In this document: piece after piece, positions 6,078 through 8,995 of the stretch
Layout: every line of letters starts with the position of its first letter
Numbering within the stretch: position 1 is the stretch's first letter
Assembly: GCA_031278755.1 (NCBI GenBank)
Contig: JAITJV010000107.1
Location: 1-8,995, forward strand
Reading direction: 5' to 3'
DNA length: 8,995 nucleotides
From: Treponema sp.
Lineage (GTDB): Bacteria > Spirochaetota > Spirochaetia > Treponematales > Breznakiellaceae
Program-made: the position numbers and the translations under genes
Notes under the pieces: model-generated
What the model saw: the letters and a program-made list of their open reading frames with translations, nothing else
Told to the model about the DNA's origin: nothing
The model's database searches: none

Positions 6078-6105
6078 ATTATATAAAATAACCACCGGCT
6101 TTGAA
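6078..6105 (-). promoter_or_regulatory. Possible promoter of the SurA-like/nusB/TPR operon
   Basis: TATAAT on the - strand (complement of 6078-6083) is a perfect -10. The best -35 at a suitable distance is TTCAAA (complement of 6100-6105), only 4 of 6 bases, with a 16-nt spacer. The region is so AT-rich that other -10 choices exist (TATACT just downstream). The predicted start is near 6071. Confidence 0.35.
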
Positions 6106-6115
6106 GTTACACCGG

Positions 6116-6143
6116 AATACGGATGAAAATTCTCCTCCGTATT
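6116..6143 (-). terminator. Hairpin after alaS (weak terminator candidate)
   Basis: AATACGGA (6116-6123) pairs with TCCGTATT (6136-6143) over 8 bp with a 12-nt loop, 10 nt past the alaS stop on the - strand. No T-run follows directly (TCCGGTGTAACTTC), so termination would be inefficient and some readthrough from alaS into the next operon is plausible. Confidence 0.35.
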
Positions 6144-6163
6144 ACTCCAGAATTACTCCAGAA
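6142..6163. repeat. 11-bp tandem duplication at the alaS stop codon
   Basis: TTACTCCAGAA occurs twice back to back (6142-6152 and 6153-6163). The second copy, read on the - strand, encodes the last codons and TAA of alaS; the first copy repeats them just outside the gene. It looks like a slippage duplication. Confidence 0.85.
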
Positions 6164-7955
6164 CCGCCCTTATCCGCCTGACCCCGGCGGAAGAAGACTG
6201 TTCCTTCTGTATTTTGAAGGTTCCCATGGCCCCGGTACGCTCCACATGAGGCCCTCCGCAGACTTCCTTTGAAAATACCCCGGTAGATTCGTCCCCTATG
6301 GTGTAAACTTTGACCTGGGATTCGTATTTTTCGCCGAAAAGGGCCGTTGCGCCCGACGCTTTGGCTTCTTCAAGGTTCAAAATCTCCATTTTAACGGGAA
6401 GATCCCTTTTTATCTGTTCGTTTACAATGTTCTCCACTTTTTTGATTTCATCGCTTGTCATGGGGGCGCCGTGGGAAAAGTCAAAGCGCATCCGTTCGGC
6501 GGTGATGTTGGAGCCTTTCTGCGCGACATGATCCCCGAGGATTATACGGAGCGCCCTGTGGAGGAGGTGGGTGGCGGTGTGGTACTTTACCGCCATTTCG
6601 CCCTGATCCCCCAGCCCCCCCCTGAATGTCCGGCCGCTCTGCGACCGGGAAAGCTCCTGGTGTTTTTTGAAGGATTCGTCGAATTCGCCCCGGTTTACCG
6701 TCATTCCGTTTTCGCGGGCCAGTTCTTCGGTAAGCTCGATGGGGAACCCGTACGTATCGTAAAGGCGGAACGCAAGGCGGCCGGAGATGATCTTTCCGGG
6801 ATTTTTTAAAAGATTGGGGAGGAGCTTTTCAAATTCATGCTCGCCCTTCTGGAGGGTTTCAAGGAATTTTTCTTCTTCCCTGTTGAGTTCCGCGGTGATG
6901 AAGGCGCGGTTTTCCGCGAGTTCCGGATAGGGACCCTTCATTTTGTCTACGGCGATGTCCGCGACGGGGGAAAGCATGGGGCCGGTCATGCCGAGCCTTC
7001 TGCCGTGCCGTACCGCGCGGCGTATGAGCCTGCGGAGCACATAACCCGCGCCGACGTTGGAAGGGCTTACCGCCCTGGAGTCCCCCAGGATAAAGGCCGC
7101 CGACCTTACATGATCCGCGATGATACGCATGGACGTATCTTTTCCGGCGCCGCTTCCGTAAGAGCAGCCCGCGGCCTTTTCTATTCCCTTTATGATCGGA
7201 ACGAATACCTCCGTTTCGTACACCGACGTTTTCCCGTTGAGGATGGTGACGGTCCGCTCTATGCCCATGCCCGTATCTACGCATTTGCGTAAAAGGGGCT
7301 GGTAAACGCCTTCGGCGTTTTTGTTGTACTGCATGAAAACGTCGTTCCAGATTTCAAGCCACTTGCCACAGGAACAGCCGGGACCGCAGCCGGGACCGCA
7401 CGGTTCCTTTCCGAAATCGTAGAACATCTCCGAATCGGGTCCGCAGGGGCCTGTTAATCCGGCAGGCCCCCACCAGTTGTCGGAACGGGGCCTGTAGGCA
7501 ATGCGGCTTTCGGGTATGCCGAGTTTTTTCCACACGGCGGCGGATTCTTCATCGCGGGGAATTTCCCCTTCGCCTTCAAAAACGGTAACGCCGAGTTTTT
7601 CAACGGGAATGCCCAGCCATTTCGGCGATGTAAGAAATTCAAAGCTCATCTCTATGGCCCCTTCCTTGAAGTAATCCCCCAGGGACCAGTTGCCCAGCAT
7701 TTCAAAAAAGGTAAGATGGCTCGCATCCCCCACGGCGTCTATGTCTCCCGTGCGTATGCATTTCTGGTAATCGGTAAGGCGCCTGCCCGCGGGATGTTCT
7801 TCTCCCAGAAGGTAGGGAACAAGCGGATGCATTCCCGCGGTGGTAAAGAGCACCGTGGGATCGTTGTCGGGAAGCAGGGACTTGCCTTCGATCTGGGCAT
7901 GCCCCTTTGATTTAAAGAATTCGATATATTTACCGCGGAGTTCATCGGCGTTCAT
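6153..7955 (-). CDS. alaS: Alanyl-tRNA synthetase, short form without C-Ala domain, 600 aa
   Basis: AlaRS joins alanine to tRNA-Ala and clears mischarged Ser or Gly. The class II catalytic core fills about 1-250, with GMHPLVPYLLGEEHP, GDASHLTFFEMLGNWSLGDYF (motif 2) and a Cys cluster at 186, 190, 194 and 196 before the GKWLEIWNDVFMQYN motif. The tRNA-recognition part follows, with SNVGAGYVLRRLIRRAVRHGR (motif 3) near 305-325. The editing domain is intact: HTATH (His-459, His-463) and CGGPH (Cys-566, His-570) match the zinc and catalytic residues of the family. The protein ends right after the editing domain. The C-terminal dimerisation/tRNA-elbow domain, which takes most bacterial enzymes to about 870 residues, is absent; this short form is known, as I recall, in spirochaetes. 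The start NADELRGKYIEFFKSKGH is the family N-terminus, so ATG 7955 is right although it lacks a Shine-Dalgarno sequence. Confidence 0.97.
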   Translation of the reverse strand: MNADELRGKYIEFFKSKGHAQIEGKSLLPDNDPTVLFTTAGMHPLVPYLLGEEHPAGRRLTDYQKCIRTGDIDAVGDASHLTFFEMLGNWSLGDYFKEGAIEMSFEFLTSPKWLGIPVEKLGVTVFEGEGEIPRDEESAAVWKKLGIPESRIAYRPRSDNWWGPAGLTGPCGPDSEMFYDFGKEPCGPGCGPGCSCGKWLEIWNDVFMQYNKNAEGVYQPLLRKCVDTGMGIERTVTILNGKTSVYETEVFVPIIKGIEKAAGCSYGSGAGKDTSMRIIADHVRSAAFILGDSRAVSPSNVGAGYVLRRLIRRAVRHGRRLGMTGPMLSPVADIAVDKMKGPYPELAENRAFITAELNREEEKFLETLQKGEHEFEKLLPNLLKNPGKIISGRLAFRLYDTYGFPIELTEELARENGMTVNRGEFDESFKKHQELSRSQSGRTFRGGLGDQGEMAVKYHTATHLLHRALRIILGDHVAQKGSNITAERMRFDFSHGAPMTSDEIKKVENIVNEQIKRDLPVKMEILNLEEAKASGATALFGEKYESQVKVYTIGDESTGVFSKEVCGGPHVERTGAMGTFKIQKEQSSSAGVRRIRAVLE

Positions 7956-7962
7956 GCAAGAT

Positions 7963-7992
7963 ATAGTAGGAGGCCGGGGCGTTTATAGTCAA
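7963..7992 (-). promoter_or_regulatory. alaS promoter placing the start at the ATG (leaderless mRNA predicted)
   Basis: On the - strand TTGACT (complement of 7987-7992) and TACTAT (complement of 7963-7968) are separated by 18 nt. Only 7 nt (ATCTTGC) lie between the -10 and the ATG at 7955, so transcription should begin at or within two bases of the start codon. No purine-rich Shine-Dalgarno sequence precedes the ATG; the sequence there is pyrimidine-rich CCTCC. Confidence 0.6.
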
Positions 7993-7994
7993 GT

Positions 7995-8031
7995 GAGGCT
8001 GTTCGGAGACTTCAATTTTCAGAACAGGCTC
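7995..8031. repeat. Inverted repeat between the hydrolase 3' end and the alaS promoter
   Basis: GAGGCTGTTC (7995-8004) and GAACAGGCTC (8022-8031) pair at 9 of 10 positions across a 17-nt loop. The structure lies two bases upstream of the alaS -35. It may be an operator, or a terminator stem for the upstream hydrolase gene, but no T-run follows on the - strand. Confidence 0.45.
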
Positions 8032-8059
8032 AAGTACAATTGAACTTTAACCGGCCGGG

Positions 8060-8995
8060 CTAAAGCTCTACGGCGGGAATATCTTCGTAGCGTCCTGAAT
8101 TGTTCCAATAGGTAAGGCCGCCGTTTCCCGCGTCGCGCACTCCTTCCGCTTCAAGGCGCACATATTCGGGGCCGTAATACTTACGATCGTAAAAAACATT
8201 GAGGTAGAAGGCCTGCACATAGGGCCGTACTATGATCCGGCCCCGTCCTATATATTCGGTGCGGCCCGATCCCTGGCGGTAGATACGGTAGGGACGCAGT
8301 TCCGCGGGATCCTGCGCGAGGAAGTTCTGCTCAAAATGGCTGGGATAATACATGGGGCAGATCACGTCCGCCAGCGTAGAGAGGAATTCCACATCCTGCC
8401 CGGTCCTGGCCGCGGTGCGGTACCAGCCGTTTGCCCCGTATATGTCTATGGAAATGGGGGCGCCGATCTTTCCGCGTATATGCCGCATAAAAGAGATGAT
8501 CGCGCTTTCCGCGTCCATGCCGGGATCCCGCCAGCGGTACTGCGCGTCCGCGAGGTTTGCCCCGTCGGTGGGAAAGCGGATATAGTCAAATTGAATTTCA
8601 TCAAAGCCCCGTTCATACAGTTCTCCGGCAACGGCGGCTGTGTATTCCCAAACTTCTTCCGCGTAGGGATCGACCCATTTTTCATCGTACCGGGTTCGAA
8701 GGATCTCGTATTCAGGATCATCGGCGGGAAGGATCTCCGCGCGGGCTTCTTCCGTCCGCGCCTCCGTTTTTTTCCGGCGTATGTCGCGGTAGCCTTCCCA
8801 GGGGCTGTTTGTCGATGCGTCCCAGACGGCGTACCGGCCTCCTTCCCGGGCCGCCAGCACCGGGTCCTTAAAGACTACGATGCGGGCCACCGTGTAGATT
8901 CCCCGTTTTTTCATTTCCCCGCAAAACGCTTCTACATCAAGGGGCCTGAAAACGCGGCCTATGGAAGCGGCGGAATTTTTCGGGGTAAAGCGGAG
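8060..8995 (-). CDS. Putative glycoside hydrolase, DUF4015 family (5' part outside window)
   Basis: The frame is open from the right edge of the window to TAG at 8060-8062, giving 311 visible residues. An internal ATG at 8914 is not the true start: upstream codons read NSAASIGRVFRPLDVEAFCGEMKKRGIYTVARIVVFKDP, continuous family sequence. DUF4015 (COG1306) proteins are predicted TIM-barrel glycosidases related to the alpha-amylase-type clans. Visible hallmarks are GIYTVARIVVFKDP (a core strand), GFDEIQFDYIRFPTDG (the most conserved motif, with acidic residues at the likely active site), ISIDIYGANGW, VICPMYYPSHF, and a C-terminal GLTYWNNSGRY. The missing N-terminus would hold a signal or membrane segment and the first barrel strands. 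Substrate is unknown and activity has not, to my knowledge, been shown for the family. It is separated from alaS by about 100 nt. Confidence 0.85.
   Translation of the reverse strand, partial: LRFTPKNSAASIGRVFRPLDVEAFCGEMKKRGIYTVARIVVFKDPVLAAREGGRYAVWDASTNSPWEGYRDIRRKKTEARTEEARAEILPADDPEYEILRTRYDEKWVDPYAEEVWEYTAAVAGELYERGFDEIQFDYIRFPTDGANLADAQYRWRDPGMDAESAIISFMRHIRGKIGAPISIDIYGANGWYRTAARTGQDVEFLSTLADVICPMYYPSHFEQNFLAQDPAELRPYRIYRQGSGRTEYIGRGRIIVRPYVQAFYLNVFYDRKYYGPEYVRLEAEGVRDAGNGGLTYWNNSGRYEDIPAVEL

Noticed and set aside
6153..6240. Possible readthrough extension of alaS beyond its stop to restore a C-Ala domain
   Set aside because: The same frame stays open for only about 29 codons after TAA and its residues (FWSNTEENFHPYSG...) do not resemble AlaRS.
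7956..8059. T-box leader upstream of alaS
   Set aside because: The gap is too short, no T-box sequence (TGGNACCGCG) is present, and the best promoter leaves no leader.

Overview
The window reads as chromosomal DNA of a spirochaete of the Treponema group, probably a free-living or gut-associated relative rather than T. pallidum itself. The evidence is a C-terminally short alanyl-tRNA synthetase (600 codons), an 88-residue GroES with no groEL beside it, a short RpoD/RpoS-like sigma factor, and the order alaS / SurA-like 40 kDa lipoprotein-sized secreted protein / nusB / TPR protein / groES / sigma factor. From memory this order resembles the TP1012-TP1017 block of T. pallidum; I could not check it. 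Coding DNA is moderately GC-rich, and the intergenic regions are markedly AT-rich.

Left edge (1-939): a wrecked MATE-family multidrug transporter on the + strand. Its first ~60 codons are replaced by what looks like the right end of an IS200/IS605-type (TnpB/omega-RNA) element. Near its 3' end an internal deletion plus frameshift joins the middle of the protein straight to the family's C-terminal tail. A strong hairpin and T-run terminator closes the region.

Centre-left (940-2672): a group-2 sigma-70 factor on the - strand, preceded by a near-consensus sigma-54 (-24/-12) promoter and, further upstream, a perfect 33-nt palindrome. This layout resembles the RpoN-to-RpoS cascade known in Borrelia. 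Divergent from it on the + strand is a stand-alone groES with its own sigma-70-type promoter and a downstream hairpin.

Centre (2673-6152): a compact - strand operon, SurA-like periplasmic foldase > nusB > membrane-anchored TPR protein, with overlapping stops and starts (TAATG, then a 16-nt overlap opening on GTG). It is preceded by a ~110-nt leader that carries two inverted repeats.

Right (6153-8995): alaS on the - strand, apparently leaderless (TTGACT-18-TACTAT ending 7 nt before the ATG, with no Shine-Dalgarno sequence). Upstream of it is the 3' part of a DUF4015-type putative glycoside hydrolase that runs off the right edge.

Most of the window is housekeeping sequence. The parts that stand out are regulatory (the sigma-54 to sigma-factor circuit with its palindrome, and the leaderless alaS) and the left-edge mobile-element junction, where the expected guide RNA of the TnpB element would read into the gene it interrupted.
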